A stretch of DNA of 64,000 bases from UBA1413 sp964552955 (GTDB lineage: Bacteria > Bacteroidota > Bacteroidia > Bacteroidales > Prolixibacteraceae): positions 89,050 to 153,049 of the forward strand of contig CAZKIU010000002.1 of the NCBI GenBank assembly GCA_964552955.1, read 5' to 3'. Both the position numbers and the translations under genes were made by a program. Shown in pieces: positions 53,552 to 62,506 of the stretch (positions are counted from its first letter, which is position 1; every line of letters begins with the position of its first letter). Under the pieces are notes generated by a model. It worked only from the letters and a program-made list of their open reading frames with translations. It searched no databases and had not been told where the DNA came from.

Positions 53552-55408
53552 ATGGATAATCCTAATTTCAGATATATCAACGATTTATGCCGGTATGAGC
53601 GCTTCAGGACCAGGGAGGTAAAGGTCGGCTCTATTCCCCTCGGGGGAGAACACCCGATCAGGATCCAGTCCATGACCGATACCGATACCAAAGACACAGA
53701 AGCCACTGTCAATCAGATCATCAATATTATTAAAGAGGGTGCCGATTACGTCAGGGTCACCGTCAAAGGACTCAGGGATGCAGAAAACCTGAAGGATATC
53801 AAAAAAGCCCTGGTAGACAGGGGTTTCAACAATCCTCTCATTGCCGACATTCATTTCAATCCGAAGCTGGCGGAGATTGCTGCCCGTTATATTTCCAAGG
53901 TCAGGATCAATCCCGGCAATTTCTATGACAAGCGTGCTGTTTTTGAGCATGTGGTTTATACCGATGAGCAGTACCGGGAAGAACTTCATAAGATAGAAGA
54001 GCTCTTTATTCCCTTTCTGGAGATGTTACGCGGCAGCAATACGGCGTTGCGCATCGGGGCCAACCAGGGATCGCTGAGCGACCGGATCATGAGCCGTTAC
54101 GGGGACACCTCCACGGGGATCGTCGAGTCGGTGATGGAGTTTTTGCGGATCTGTAAACGGGTCAACTTCAACGATGTGATCATCTCCATCAAGTCGAGCA
54201 ACACCCGCATTATGGTCTATACCGTGCGGTTACTCTGTTATAAGATGAGGCTCGAGGATATGGATTATCCGCTTCACCTGGGGGTGACCGAAGCCGGGGA
54301 AGGCGAGGAAGGGCGCATCCGCTCGGCAGTGGGCATTGGGGCGCTTTTGGCCGACGGCATCGGGGATACCATCAGGGTGTCGCTGACCGAGAAACCTGAA
54401 CGGGAGATTCCGGTAGCGATGAAACTGATCAACCATTTCAGGTCTTATCAGGACCACCAGAAGATTACCGCGCCGTTGCATGCGCAGACCAATCCCTTTG
54501 AATATGAGCGGCGTTCCACACGGCCGGTGCTCAATATGGGGGGCAAGGCCCTGCCTGTGGTCATGGCCGATCTGGGAGAACGGTCGCTCCAGGAGATCCT
54601 CCCCATCCGCGGTAAACTCATCCCTGAGTATTTCCTCTCGGGAAGCAAGGTCTTCGATATCCAGGGCAACAGTTACCCGGTTATCTCTCTCGAGGAATAC
54701 CTCTTTGAGAGTACCCGCTGGGGCAGGATGAAATTCATCCGTACCAATAAGATGGAGTTTGACCGGTTCATGGAGCGACATCCTGAGATTATGACCAAGC
54801 TGAAGCAAACCCGCAAAACCGTCTTGCTGATGGAGAGCTTAAACCGGAATCCGTTTGCTGAGCTGAGGGCTTTTTTCATGATGTTGGAAACCCATATCTG
54901 GAAGGTCCCTGTGATCATTTACCGGCGTTATAATGAGCGGTCACTTGAGGATCTTCAGATCAAAGCGGCCGCGGATATGGGAGGATTGTTCATAGATGGT
55001 TACGGTGATGGCATCTGCCTGTCGAACGACCACGACAATATTACTTTTACCGAGCTCAAGGATCTGAGCTTCGGCATTCTGCAATCCTCGCGCATGCGGG
55101 TATCACGCACTGAATTCATCTCTTGCCCGGGATGCGGAAGGACGCAGTTTGACCTCCATGAGACCACCCGTAAGGTGAAGGAACATTTCAGCCACCTCAA
55201 CCATCTAAAGATCGGCATCATGGGATGCATCGTCAACGGTCCCGGTGAAATGGGCGACGCCGATTATGGATTCGTGGGTTCCGGGCCAGGAAAGATCAGT
55301 CTTTATAAGGGCCTCCAGTTGGTCAAGCGGAGCATCTCCTACGAAGATGCCGTCGAAGAGCTGGAACACTTGATCCGGGAAAACGGCGACTGGGTCGATC
55401 CCTCCTAG
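53552..55408 (+). CDS. ispG: 4-hydroxy-3-methylbut-2-en-1-yl diphosphate synthase, long form
   Basis: The protein has 618 residues. It reduces MEcPP to HMBPP in the MEP isoprenoid pathway. The N-terminal TIM barrel has VKVGSIPLGGEHPIRIQSMTDTDT in outline, NPGNFYDK and LHLGVTEAGEGEEGRI. The C-terminal iron-sulphur domain holds Cys525 and Cys528 (SCPGCGR), Cys559 (GCIVNGPGE) and the Glu. Between them (about residues 280-500) is an additional domain, making the protein some 250 residues longer than the Escherichia coli enzyme; this is the plant/Chlamydia/Bacteroidota form. All catalytic residues I can identify are present. Confidence 0.96.
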   Translation: MDNPNFRYINDLCRYERFRTREVKVGSIPLGGEHPIRIQSMTDTDTKDTEATVNQIINIIKEGADYVRVTVKGLRDAENLKDIKKALVDRGFNNPLIADIHFNPKLAEIAARYISKVRINPGNFYDKRAVFEHVVYTDEQYREELHKIEELFIPFLEMLRGSNTALRIGANQGSLSDRIMSRYGDTSTGIVESVMEFLRICKRVNFNDVIISIKSSNTRIMVYTVRLLCYKMRLEDMDYPLHLGVTEAGEGEEGRIRSAVGIGALLADGIGDTIRVSLTEKPEREIPVAMKLINHFRSYQDHQKITAPLHAQTNPFEYERRSTRPVLNMGGKALPVVMADLGERSLQEILPIRGKLIPEYFLSGSKVFDIQGNSYPVISLEEYLFESTRWGRMKFIRTNKMEFDRFMERHPEIMTKLKQTRKTVLLMESLNRNPFAELRAFFMMLETHIWKVPVIIYRRYNERSLEDLQIKAAADMGGLFIDGYGDGICLSNDHDNITFTELKDLSFGILQSSRMRVSRTEFISCPGCGRTQFDLHETTRKVKEHFSHLNHLKIGIMGCIVNGPGEMGDADYGFVGSGPGKISLYKGLQLVKRSISYEDAVEELEHLIRENGDWVDPS

Positions 55409-55453
55409 CCCCGGCCTGCCAGGTGTTGATTTATCCTGATTCCACAGAATTCA

Positions 55454-56110
55454 TCACAGGAGAATTCCGAACCGGAATCCTCCCACCATCAGGGTCCCCG
55501 AATACCCCAGGTCCCCCCACCATTCATTGTAAAGGCTATGCAGGCCTGAGGTGCGGTTGTCAAAGCTGAACCTGATTCCGGTACCCAGGTAGAAATCGAA
55601 GTAAAAATAGCGGGATGCGATCGCCTGGTAGCCGATAAGGAGGTTGGCGCCTGTTTTCCAGATGCCGGTTTGCATCTCTTGCTGGCCCACCCCGATGTAA
55701 TCGACCCCTTCTTCCCTGAAATGATAGGCTGCCACGCCATCGTCGGTCACCGAACGGTATTGAAACACAGGTCCATAGCCCACCCATGGGCCGCGGGGTT
55801 CAGGCCGCTGGCCCAGGTAAAGGCGATGCTGGAGGTCGAGGCCGGCCCCCGTCATTTCATTGAAGCTCCACAGACCGGAATTTTCGGTGACCAGATAGAA
55901 CTGGGGCGCCACCACGAGCCACTGGTTTCGGCCGGGAAGCCTGAAATCAATATCAATACGGGTGCCGGAGGTGATGGCATACTGCGGAACGATGCCTATG
56001 CCCCATTTTTTGATGGGCGGACTGCTCTTTTGTTCTGTTGCAGCGGTTTCTGTCTGAGCGGCCGACCATAGGGGAAGCACTAAAAGGAGGGTGAGAATAT
56101 AACGGATCAT
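55454..56110 (-). CDS. Predicted outer-membrane beta-barrel protein
   Basis: The protein has 218 residues. A signal peptide (about 1-18, ends WSAAQ) precedes an amphipathic beta-rich sequence with many aromatic-girdle residues (WVGYGPVFQYRSVT, YFYFDFYLGTGIRFSF) and a C-terminal hydrophobic strand MVGGFRFGILL. It is a small outer-membrane barrel, DUF3575-like in shape; I do not recognise a specific function. It is convergent with ispG, 45 bases from its stop, and lies 76 bases downstream of the LVIVD pair's stop on the same strand. Confidence 0.65.
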   Translation of the reverse strand: MIRYILTLLLVLPLWSAAQTETAATEQKSSPPIKKWGIGIVPQYAITSGTRIDIDFRLPGRNQWLVVAPQFYLVTENSGLWSFNEMTGAGLDLQHRLYLGQRPEPRGPWVGYGPVFQYRSVTDDGVAAYHFREEGVDYIGVGQQEMQTGIWKTGANLLIGYQAIASRYFYFDFYLGTGIRFSFDNRTSGLHSLYNEWWGDLGYSGTLMVGGFRFGILL

Positions 56111-56186
56111 GGAAAATCATTTTTTGTTTACTTGTTGGAATATGAGATCCTTCATGCCATGGCAGAAAGGGTAGGGGTTGAGAAGG

Positions 56187-56939
56187 TCAGGGAATCAGCC
56201 TGATTTCGCTTATTTTCCGGATGGTGTCGTTTTCAAGAAGGTACTGTACCAGCCCTTCCTCCCCGGTGACCAGGGCCAGCCGGCCATGAAGAATGATATC
56301 ATAGGCTGGGAAACCGGTAAAATGGGCGATCTCACTGATCTTTTCCTTATTTTTCACATCGAAGACCCTGAGCCCTTCATCGCATACCCATAAGGTGTCA
56401 CGCCTGATGGCCAGTCCACGCGGTGAGGTGAGGGAGACCTGGTTCACCTTCTTTAGGTTAGTCTTATCCTGAATGTCAATGATTTGTAGCTCATTGGCTG
56501 CCCGCCAGCACCGCTGGTTGGAAGAGCTGAGGGTCACATAGGCATACTGGCCGTCGGAAACCACCGGGTCACAGGAATAGACATGTTCGTAAAAAGATAC
56601 TTTTTCCGGGGCCTCCGGCGAGGTAATGTCGAAGATGTACATGCCCGTGGAGGTGCCCAGAAAAAGGTTTGTCCCCTGCGGGAAGATGGTCTCCACATCA
56701 ATACCCACCCTATGCTGCCCCTTGTAGATTGGTTTACGGGGATCAGTCAGATGGAATACCTTCAGCGTATTGTGGTCTACAGTGTAGAGGTGGTCACCGG
56801 TGATGGTAAAGCGGGCCATAGAACCTCCCGTTCCTTCCCCTGAGGAGAAGTCGGAAGTCCCCTCTCCCCCGTACTGGCACCCTGCCAGCATAAAAAGTGG
56901 CACCAGAAGGGTTATAGCGTATTGATTTAGATTTCTCAT
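56187..56939 (-). CDS. LVIVD-repeat lipoprotein
   Basis: The protein has 250 residues. It starts MRNLNQYAITLLVPLFMLAGC, a lipoprotein signal with Cys21. Repeats of the LVIVD type are visible as LKVFHLTDPRKPIYKG, MYIFDITSPEAPEKVS, LQIIDIQDKTNLKKV and LRVFDVKNKEKISEI, spaced about 45 residues, forming beta-propeller blades. The ATG at 56963 is a longer alternative. It follows the next gene's stop by two bases, so the two are coupled. The role is unknown; such proteins sit at the cell surface. Confidence 0.8.
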   Translation of the reverse strand: MRNLNQYAITLLVPLFMLAGCQYGGEGTSDFSSGEGTGGSMARFTITGDHLYTVDHNTLKVFHLTDPRKPIYKGQHRVGIDVETIFPQGTNLFLGTSTGMYIFDITSPEAPEKVSFYEHVYSCDPVVSDGQYAYVTLSSSNQRCWRAANELQIIDIQDKTNLKKVNQVSLTSPRGLAIRRDTLWVCDEGLRVFDVKNKEKISEIAHFTGFPAYDIILHGRLALVTGEEGLVQYLLENDTIRKISEIRLIP

Positions 56940-56941
56940 TT

Positions 56942-57448
56942 TCAGGGTTGTCTTTGTTTCCATCTTACCAGAAGGGCATTTTGCGGGCGGGCCATCTGTT
57001 CGCGGGTGCTCAATCCCCTGCCATCGGGAGAGACCGGCTCGGGAAAGACCTCTTTGGTACGGCTGGTCACCTCCACTTTTGTCATGGAAGGATCCAGGGC
57101 CAGGGCGACCAGGTCCACCGAATTGTCGGCATACAGTACATCGCCCTTCATGGCCATGTCGATGCATCCGTCGATCCGGATAAAGGCGAAGTTTTCAGGT
57201 TCCGCAGGATCGGAATTGTCGATCACATGAATCCCCCTGTACTTTTCATTGATGAAAATCAGATGGTCTCTGAGGTAGATCTTTCCGGGGGCCTCCATAG
57301 CCCGGGGCCCCTCCAGCCTGATGCTTTTCTCCATCTCGCTGCGGAGCATAAACACCGGTTCATAGGCTGAGTAGGGCCCGATGTCAAAACCCGTCATCGC
57401 CAGGAATAAAAGAAAGACGGCCGGAAGCAGGATTTTTTTTAAGTGCAT
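56942..57448 (-). CDS. Secreted LVIVD-repeat protein, first of a pair
   Basis: The protein has 168 residues. A signal-like segment (about 1-20) is followed by LIFINEKYRGIHVIDNSDPAEPENFAFI, one clear LVIVD blade, and a partial blade in VALALDPSMTKVEV. It looks like one part of a propeller, with the rest supplied by the downstream lipoprotein two bases away; a split gene or a two-subunit propeller are both possible. No lipobox Cys is in the signal region. The role is unknown. Confidence 0.7.
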   Translation of the reverse strand: MHLKKILLPAVFLLFLAMTGFDIGPYSAYEPVFMLRSEMEKSIRLEGPRAMEAPGKIYLRDHLIFINEKYRGIHVIDNSDPAEPENFAFIRIDGCIDMAMKGDVLYADNSVDLVALALDPSMTKVEVTSRTKEVFPEPVSPDGRGLSTREQMARPQNALLVRWKQRQP

Positions 57449-57600
57449 AAAGGCTAATGGTTTTTCAGGTGAATGTTTAGATGAAAGACTTGAAGGGTGT
57501 GATAACGTTGCGTTAAAAATAGCATTTTATTCCGGTGGGGACGTTTTCAGGGTGGACTTGAAGGGAATTGAGGTAGTTTTGCAGTAAAATGCAAGGCAAT

Positions 57601-58191
57601 ATGGCAAAAGTCAATTTTAAGCCGGGAACCATGATCTATCCGTTGCCGGCGGTGATGGTCAGTTGTGGTGAAACGCCCGAAGAATATAACATCATAACCA
57701 TAGCCTGGACGGGCACCATCTGCAGCGATCCGCCGATGTGCTACATCTCGGTGCGACCGGGGCGCCATTCCTATGAGATCATCAAACGCACCGGAGCCTT
57801 TGTGATTAACCTGACCACCGAGGAACTCTCGCGGGCTACCGACTGGTGCGGATGCCGTTCCGGAAGAAAATACAACAAATGGAATGAGATGAAGCTGACG
57901 CCTGTTCCGGCCGAAAAGGTAAATGCCCCTGTCATTGCAGAGTCGCCCGTGAACATCGAATGCCGGGTTACACAGCTCCTCCCTCTGGGAACCCATGACA
58001 TGTTCATGGCCGAGGTGGTGAATATCACGGCCGAGGAGGCTTTTATCGATGCCAAAGGGGCGTTTTCCCTGGCCAGCGCCCGCCCACTGGTTTATAACCA
58101 CGGCCATTACTTCGGATTGGGAAGAAAAATCGGCAAGTTCGGCTGGAGCGTCGAACGGAAACCCGGACACGAGAAAAGGGGTACCCGGTGA
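57601..58191 (+). CDS. Flavin reductase-family protein (FMN-binding split barrel)
   Basis: The protein has 196 residues from ATG 57601; an in-frame ATG at 57589 is possible. PAVMVSCGETPEEYNIITIAWTGTICSDPPMCYISVRPGRHS is the FMN-binding core in outline, and AFVINLTTEELSRATDWCG and LVYNHGHYFGLGRKIG are conserved in the flavin-reductase-like group related to flavoredoxin. It probably reduces or carries FMN, but the partner is unknown. Divergent from the LVIVD pair. A conserved WCGCRS stretch holds two Cys. Confidence 0.85.
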   Translation: MAKVNFKPGTMIYPLPAVMVSCGETPEEYNIITIAWTGTICSDPPMCYISVRPGRHSYEIIKRTGAFVINLTTEELSRATDWCGCRSGRKYNKWNEMKLTPVPAEKVNAPVIAESPVNIECRVTQLLPLGTHDMFMAEVVNITAEEAFIDAKGAFSLASARPLVYNHGHYFGLGRKIGKFGWSVERKPGHEKRGTR

Positions 58192-58344
58192 CCGGAGACT
58201 TTCGGCTCTGGGGCCGGTGTCAGATGATCTCTGGTTATGCCGCTAATGGGAATTAGTTCTGATCTTCTATTCTTTGTCAGGTATAGTCTGAGGCTGCCTA
58301 AAATGTAGATTACTGTAATAAAGACATAATGGTATTAAATCGTT

Positions 58345-58380
58345 AAAGTATGTTAAGGTATGCTTTTAAGCATACTTTTT
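58345..58380 (+). terminator. Hairpin with T-tract and overlapping alternative arm
   Basis: GTATGCTT (58358-58365) and AAGCATAC (58368-58375) pair around TT and are followed by TTTTT (58376-58380), a terminator-like structure. An upstream copy AAAGTATG (58345-58352) could instead pair with CATACTTT (58371-58378), making a competing fold. It lies 154 bases after the flavin reductase stop and 45 bases before the small gene at 58425, so it may end the former or attenuate the latter. Confidence 0.5.
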
Positions 58381-58424
58381 CACATGGAAGAGGGTTATAT
58401 TCAAAAAGTCTAAAACCAGAAGCC

Positions 58425-58616
58425 ATGATGGAATATGCAAAGGCGATTCTGCCGAAGGTAATTTTTAGCAAACTGCTGTTCAGAAAAGAGTTGCATAAGT
58501 GTATGTCCTGGATGAAACCCGATGAAAGGGTAGAACTGAAAAAATGGTGTCTGTCCCAATTCCGCAACGATTTCCCCGATGTCCTGGAAGAGGCCTTCCA
58601 GGAAATTGCCGCATGA
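58425..58616 (+). CDS. Small conserved helical protein (63 residues)
   Basis: The protein has 63 residues and starts MMEYAKAILPKVIFSKLLFR; the reading frame is open further upstream (ATG 58350) but that part overlaps a hairpin and is unconserved in look. All helical, with CMSWMKPDERVELKKWCLSQF containing two Cys and a basic surface. I recall similar short Bacteroidota proteins but no function. A strong terminator follows 29 bases after the stop, which supports a real short transcript. Confidence 0.6.
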   Translation: MMEYAKAILPKVIFSKLLFRKELHKCMSWMKPDERVELKKWCLSQFRNDFPDVLEEAFQEIAA

Positions 58617-58644
58617 TGCTTGTCTGAAAAGAACAGCATAACTG

Positions 58645-58685
58645 AAAAGAGACTGACTCATTGAAAGGATTCAGTCTCTTTTTTT
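58645..58685 (+). terminator. Intrinsic terminator after the 63-residue gene
   Basis: AAAAGAGACTGA (58645-58656) pairs with TCAGTCTCTTTT (58671-58682), with the T-tract continuing to 58685. It separates the small gene from the peptidase gene. Confidence 0.85.
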
Positions 58686-58713
58686 GTTTGATGAAATTTT
58701 TCTATTTTCCCCC

Positions 58714-60027
58714 ATGCAATTTAAATGGATATCTTTTTGTTTTCTGTTGCTCTTTTCCCTGGGGGTAAGAGCGTCGGAACTGGTTGATTTTCTGCGGAGT
58801 CAGGAGAGTGTGGACCGGGTAGAAGTCAGGGAAGCCCATCCTTTTTTCGGGGAGGCCCTGCTGGTATGGGTGAAACAACCCGTTGACCAAGGGGATCCGT
58901 CAAAGGGTATGTTTTTACAACGGGTGTTTGTATCGGCGTTGGAACAGAAGGCCCCGGTAGTGCTGGTCACTGAAGGGTATGCGGCTGCTTATGCGGGGAA
59001 TCCCAGGTACCTCAATGAATTGTGTCCCTTGCTGGGGGCCAATCAGGTGGTGGTGGAACACCGCTATTTCGGGGAGTCATGGCCAGAAACGCGCGATTGG
59101 CAGTACCTGACGGTGGAGAATGCTGCCGGTGATCACCATCGGGTCACCCAACTGCTCAAATCCTTTTTCACCGGTAAGTGGGTCAATACCGGTATCAGCA
59201 AGGGGGGCCAAACGGCCCTGCTGCACCGGGTATTATACCCCGATGATGTGGACCTCACCGTCTCCTATGTGGCCCCCATGAACCTCGATGTGGAAGACGG
59301 CCGTCATGAATCCTGGATCGCCAAAGTGTCGGGCGACAAGGAGAGCCGCCGCAAGATCAGGGAATTCCAGCTGGAACTCCTCCTCCGCCGCGACCGCCTC
59401 ATGCCCCTCTTTGAGCAGAATATCGCCGAAAAGAAATATACTTTCAATGCCCCGCTGGATGAAATCTACGACTTCACGGTCCTGGAATTCAGCTTCTCCT
59501 TCTGGCAGTGGGGCAGAAATCCTGCGGAAATCCCCGCCCTCACCGCCTCCGATGAGGAGATCTTCACTTACTTCAATAAATCCTGTTCTCCCGACTATTT
59601 TTCGCGCGAAGAGCTGGCCAAAATGGGCTCCTTTTTTGTCCAGGCCGCCCGGCAACTGGGCTATTACGGCTATGATACCCGTCCCTTCCGGAAATACCTC
59701 CACATCAAAACAGCACGTAATTATCTGGCCCGCCTCTTCCTTCCCGAGGGATACCGTCCTCCCTTTGACCGGTCGGCAGCCCTCAAAACCCAGCGGTTCC
59801 TCAATACCACCGATCGGCCCATGGTTTTTATTTATGGTAAAAACGATCCCTGGACGGCCAGCGGGGTGGTCATCCCCCGGAAAAGCAACATCCTCAAAGT
59901 GGTGCAGGAGGGGGGCAGCCATTCAACCCGGATCGCCTCCCTGGATGAAACCAACAAAAAGGCAGTATTGAAAAAGATGGGAGAAATCCTCTCTGTGGCC
60001 GTTCCGGTCATGGCTCAACAAAAATAA
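58714..60027 (+). CDS. S37-like (PS-10) serine peptidase, secreted
   Basis: The protein has 437 residues. A signal peptide (about 1-20, ends GVRA) is followed by an alpha/beta-hydrolase fold. VVEHRYFGES is the family strand; NTGISKGGQTALLHR holds the nucleophile Ser162 in G-x-S-x-G-G; NDPWTA gives the acid and GGSHSTR the catalytic His. This is the pattern of S28/S37 peptidases such as tripeptidyl aminopeptidase, which cleave peptides at the cell surface or outside. A TTG start at 58684 is less likely than ATG 58714. It is followed by the initiator tRNA gene 94 bases on. Confidence 0.85.
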   Translation: MQFKWISFCFLLLFSLGVRASELVDFLRSQESVDRVEVREAHPFFGEALLVWVKQPVDQGDPSKGMFLQRVFVSALEQKAPVVLVTEGYAAAYAGNPRYLNELCPLLGANQVVVEHRYFGESWPETRDWQYLTVENAAGDHHRVTQLLKSFFTGKWVNTGISKGGQTALLHRVLYPDDVDLTVSYVAPMNLDVEDGRHESWIAKVSGDKESRRKIREFQLELLLRRDRLMPLFEQNIAEKKYTFNAPLDEIYDFTVLEFSFSFWQWGRNPAEIPALTASDEEIFTYFNKSCSPDYFSREELAKMGSFFVQAARQLGYYGYDTRPFRKYLHIKTARNYLARLFLPEGYRPPFDRSAALKTQRFLNTTDRPMVFIYGKNDPWTASGVVIPRKSNILKVVQEGGSHSTRIASLDETNKKAVLKKMGEILSVAVPVMAQQK

Positions 60028-60071
60028 TTGCCCCTTGTTGCAAATTTTTTAGTTGGTGTCTGTTTTTTTCT

Positions 60072-60079
60072 TATCTTTG
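60072..60079 (+). promoter_or_regulatory. Candidate -7 box TATCTTTG for the initiator tRNA
   Basis: TATCTTTG is an excellent TAnnTTTG match, 42 bases before the tRNA. The nearest TTG (60053-60055) is at a 16-base spacing, somewhat short, so the -33 half is uncertain. Confidence 0.55.
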
Positions 60080-60121
60080 CACCGCATTCAAGTTCTGATA
60101 TTCATTGAATAGATCATATAC

Positions 60122-60194
60122 TGCGGGGTGGAGCAGTTGGTAGCTCGTTGGGCTCATAACCCAAAGGCCACAGGTTCGAGTCCTGTCCCCGCTA
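60122..60194 (+). tRNA. Initiator tRNA-fMet (anticodon CAT)
   Basis: The 73 nt fold as a cloverleaf: acceptor TGCGGGG/CCCCGCT, D arm GAGC/GCTC, anticodon arm TTGGG-CTCATAA-CCCAA, T arm ACAGG-TTCGAGT-CCTGT, discriminator A. Position 1:72 is an unpaired T-T, and the anticodon stem ends in three G-C pairs; both are hallmarks of initiator rather than elongator tRNA-Met. The 3' CCA is not encoded (the next bases are CTT). The anticodon is CAT. A terminator follows within ten bases. Confidence 0.95.
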
Positions 60195-60203
60195 CTTCAA
60201 ATG

Positions 60204-60232
60204 AAAGGTCGGTGTTTTACCGGCCTTTTTTT
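60204..60232 (+). terminator. Intrinsic terminator after tRNA-fMet
   Basis: AAAGGTCGGT (60204-60213) pairs with ACCGGCCTTT (60219-60228) with one G-T wobble, followed by a T-run. It lies ten bases after the tRNA. Confidence 0.85.
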
Positions 60233-60555
60233 ATTCTTCCCCCCTGAACTGTTTAGTCACCTGGTGCATTTCCATTCACAGTCGATCACTATTCTCCCGT
60301 GTTGCCGCACCCAGGAGAGATGCTTCTGTTTTCCCGCCCTTTATGCATAAAGCAAATTTATCCAACTTGCTGAAATAATTCAATTTATTGTGTAATATCA
60401 TTATATTCCAAAACATATTGAGGGAAGAGCCCATGTATTGAAAAGACTCGATTTGAAGAGTGTTTTTGATATTTACATGGGATTTTCAACAAGGTAACCT
60501 GAATTAATTGTTTAATTTTACGGGTTAAGAGAATAATCACCTCAAATAATAAATT
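60233..60555 (+). other. Long A+T-rich leader before the type IX secreted protein
   Basis: About 320 bases with no gene. Its second half is strongly A+T-rich. CCCATGTA (60430-60437) and TACATGGG (60474-60481) form an 8-base inverted repeat. TAATTTTA at 60513-60520 resembles a -7 box but no TTG stands at the proper distance. I see no credible reading frame or RNA gene. Confidence 0.4.
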
Positions 60556-62403
60556 ATGAAGAGAACTTTACCTTTTTTACAGATCATGATGGCCGTTGTC
60601 TTTTCCTTTTCGATGGCCTTATCGGCCAGCGGGCAGGCCCTTTTGGTCGAGAATTTTGATTATTCTGCCGGAGCATTGCTTACGGCCTCAGGTTGGACCG
60701 CCCACAGCGGCGAAGGCTCCCAGGCTATCGATGTGGTTATACCTGGTCTGACATATGCTGGTTATCCCCTTTCCAATATCGGAGGTATGGCCCAGCTTGA
60801 CAACACTGGAGAAGATGTGAACAAGACGTTCACTCCGGTTACTTCGGGTTCTGTTTACGCAGCATTTATGGTGAAGGTGGATGCTATATCAGACGGCTAT
60901 TTTATCCACTTCGGTCCGGCATCGATGGGATCGACCTATTTTGCCCGTCTTTTTGTAAAACCGGGAAGTGGGAGCAATTTTAAATTCGCATTGGGAAGAA
61001 CAAATGAAACGACACCTGTTCTTTCAACTACAGAGTATGCAACAGGAACAACTTACCTGGCTGTTCTGAAATGTGAAATTGTCGAGGGTGCTACCAATGA
61101 TAAGGTGAGTTTTTACCTTATCGATGGAACAATTCCTGCCACAGAACCGGCTACTGCGACTATTCCGGCTTTTACTACAACAGTGGCAGATAACAATCCA
61201 GGTTCCATTGGTTTACGCCAGTACAATGCCAATCAAAAGATTTTTGTCGATGGAATTCGGGTAGCCACATCCTGGGCTGAGGCGGTGACCGCCCCACTGG
61301 GTGGTGATACCTTTGCCCCCGTTTTTGCTGCCGGTTTGCCAAGGCTCAGTGGAATTAATACCAGCGGGGCTACTCTTGAGGTGAGCATGGATGAACCCGG
61401 AAAGGCTTTTTATATGGTGGTTCCCAATGATGCAACTGCCCCGACCACCGACCAGGTGATGGCCGGTGCCGCTTACGGAAGTGTGACCCCTGTTCTGCAG
61501 GGCTCCTTCGACATTGCAGCCGCCGGAATAGTCTATACCGCTGCCCTGACAGGCCTGGCGACCAAAACCGATTTTGATATTTACGTGGTGGCCCGTGATG
61601 ATGAGGCTACCCCCAACAAACAGGCCGCTCCTGTCAAGGTGGAACTCTACACCGACAAATTGCCTGACATTCTCTATTCGGCCAATTTTGAGACCTCCCT
61701 ACTTCCCTTTACCCAGGTAAGTGTTACCGGTGATCAGCTCTGGAATAAACCCAGCAGCAACAGTTATGCATTAATGAACGGATATTCGGGCGGGAACAAG
61801 GAAAACGAAGACTGGCTGATTTCTCCGGTTATCAAACTGGACACTGCAGAGACGATGAAGTTTAGTTTTAAAACCGCTAAAAATTATACCGGACCAGCCC
61901 TGAAGGTAGTGATGTCCACCAACTTCGCAGGAACCTTCACTCCTTCCGGAATTTCTACCGCTACCTGGACTGACATCACTTCCCAGTTTGAATTTTCTAC
62001 AGGAAGCTATAACTGGAAGGCCTCCGGGGATTACGATCTTTCTGCCTATACCGGGAAAGTCTATATCGCGTTCGTTTATACCTCGACCACTGAAGGGGCT
62101 GCAGGATGGGAAATCGATGACTTCCTGGTCACCGGTTATGTGAAAAACACCGGTTTGCAACAGCCTGCGACCGCCAGTGTGCAGCTTTACCCCGTGCCTG
62201 CCCGTGATGTCCTGATCGTGGACCATGCCGCTAAGGTCACCCATGCCGAGGTGTATGATATGTCTGGGCGTATGCACCTCTCTGCCATTAACCGCGGTGA
62301 ATCCAGAATCCGTCTTTCCGTCGGCCATCTCAACCCGGGTCTTTACCTGCTAAGAATGGCCACCTCCGATGGACCGAAAGTGGAAAAATTCATCAAGGAG
62401 TAA
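60556..62403 (+). CDS. Secreted protein with type IX secretion sorting domain and choice-of-anchor J-like domain
   Basis: The protein has 615 residues. The signal peptide (about 1-26, ends ASGQA) is followed by a lectin/jelly-roll-like domain (about 30-250), a short fibronectin-like or Ig-like middle region (about 250-365, TFAPVFAAGLPRLSGINTSGATLEVSMDEPGKAFYMVV in outline), and a choice-of-anchor J-like domain (about 370-530, with NEDWLISPVIKLDTAETMKFSF and GAAGWEIDDFLVTGY). The C-terminal ~75 residues, QLYPVPARDVLIVDH through LRMATSDGPKVEKFIKE, are a type A T9SS signal. It is exported across the outer membrane and anchored or released at the surface; the ligand is unknown. Confidence 0.9.
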   Translation: MKRTLPFLQIMMAVVFSFSMALSASGQALLVENFDYSAGALLTASGWTAHSGEGSQAIDVVIPGLTYAGYPLSNIGGMAQLDNTGEDVNKTFTPVTSGSVYAAFMVKVDAISDGYFIHFGPASMGSTYFARLFVKPGSGSNFKFALGRTNETTPVLSTTEYATGTTYLAVLKCEIVEGATNDKVSFYLIDGTIPATEPATATIPAFTTTVADNNPGSIGLRQYNANQKIFVDGIRVATSWAEAVTAPLGGDTFAPVFAAGLPRLSGINTSGATLEVSMDEPGKAFYMVVPNDATAPTTDQVMAGAAYGSVTPVLQGSFDIAAAGIVYTAALTGLATKTDFDIYVVARDDEATPNKQAAPVKVELYTDKLPDILYSANFETSLLPFTQVSVTGDQLWNKPSSNSYALMNGYSGGNKENEDWLISPVIKLDTAETMKFSFKTAKNYTGPALKVVMSTNFAGTFTPSGISTATWTDITSQFEFSTGSYNWKASGDYDLSAYTGKVYIAFVYTSTTEGAAGWEIDDFLVTGYVKNTGLQQPATASVQLYPVPARDVLIVDHAAKVTHAEVYDMSGRMHLSAINRGESRIRLSVGHLNPGLYLLRMATSDGPKVEKFIKE

Positions 62404-62456
62404 TAAAGAGACCCTGATACCCGAGGCTGTACCCAGTCAGAAGGTAAACATTTATT

Positions 62457-62499
62457 TAAGCACAAAGGGGACCATACGTTCCCCTTTGTGCTTATTTTT
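62457..62499 (+). terminator. Intrinsic terminator after the type IX secreted protein
   Basis: TAAGCACAAAGGGGA (62457-62471) pairs with TCCCCTTTGTGCTTA (62480-62494) and is followed by TTTTTG. Its end coincides with TATTTTTG (62493-62500), which reads as a -7 box for the next gene. Confidence 0.88.
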
Positions 62500-62506
62500 G
62501 TCGCCT

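Noticed and set aside
60121..60195. Possible elongator tRNA-Met or tRNA-Ile2 for the CAT anticodon
   Set aside because: The mismatched first acceptor position and the three G-C pairs at the anticodon stem mark an initiator tRNA.
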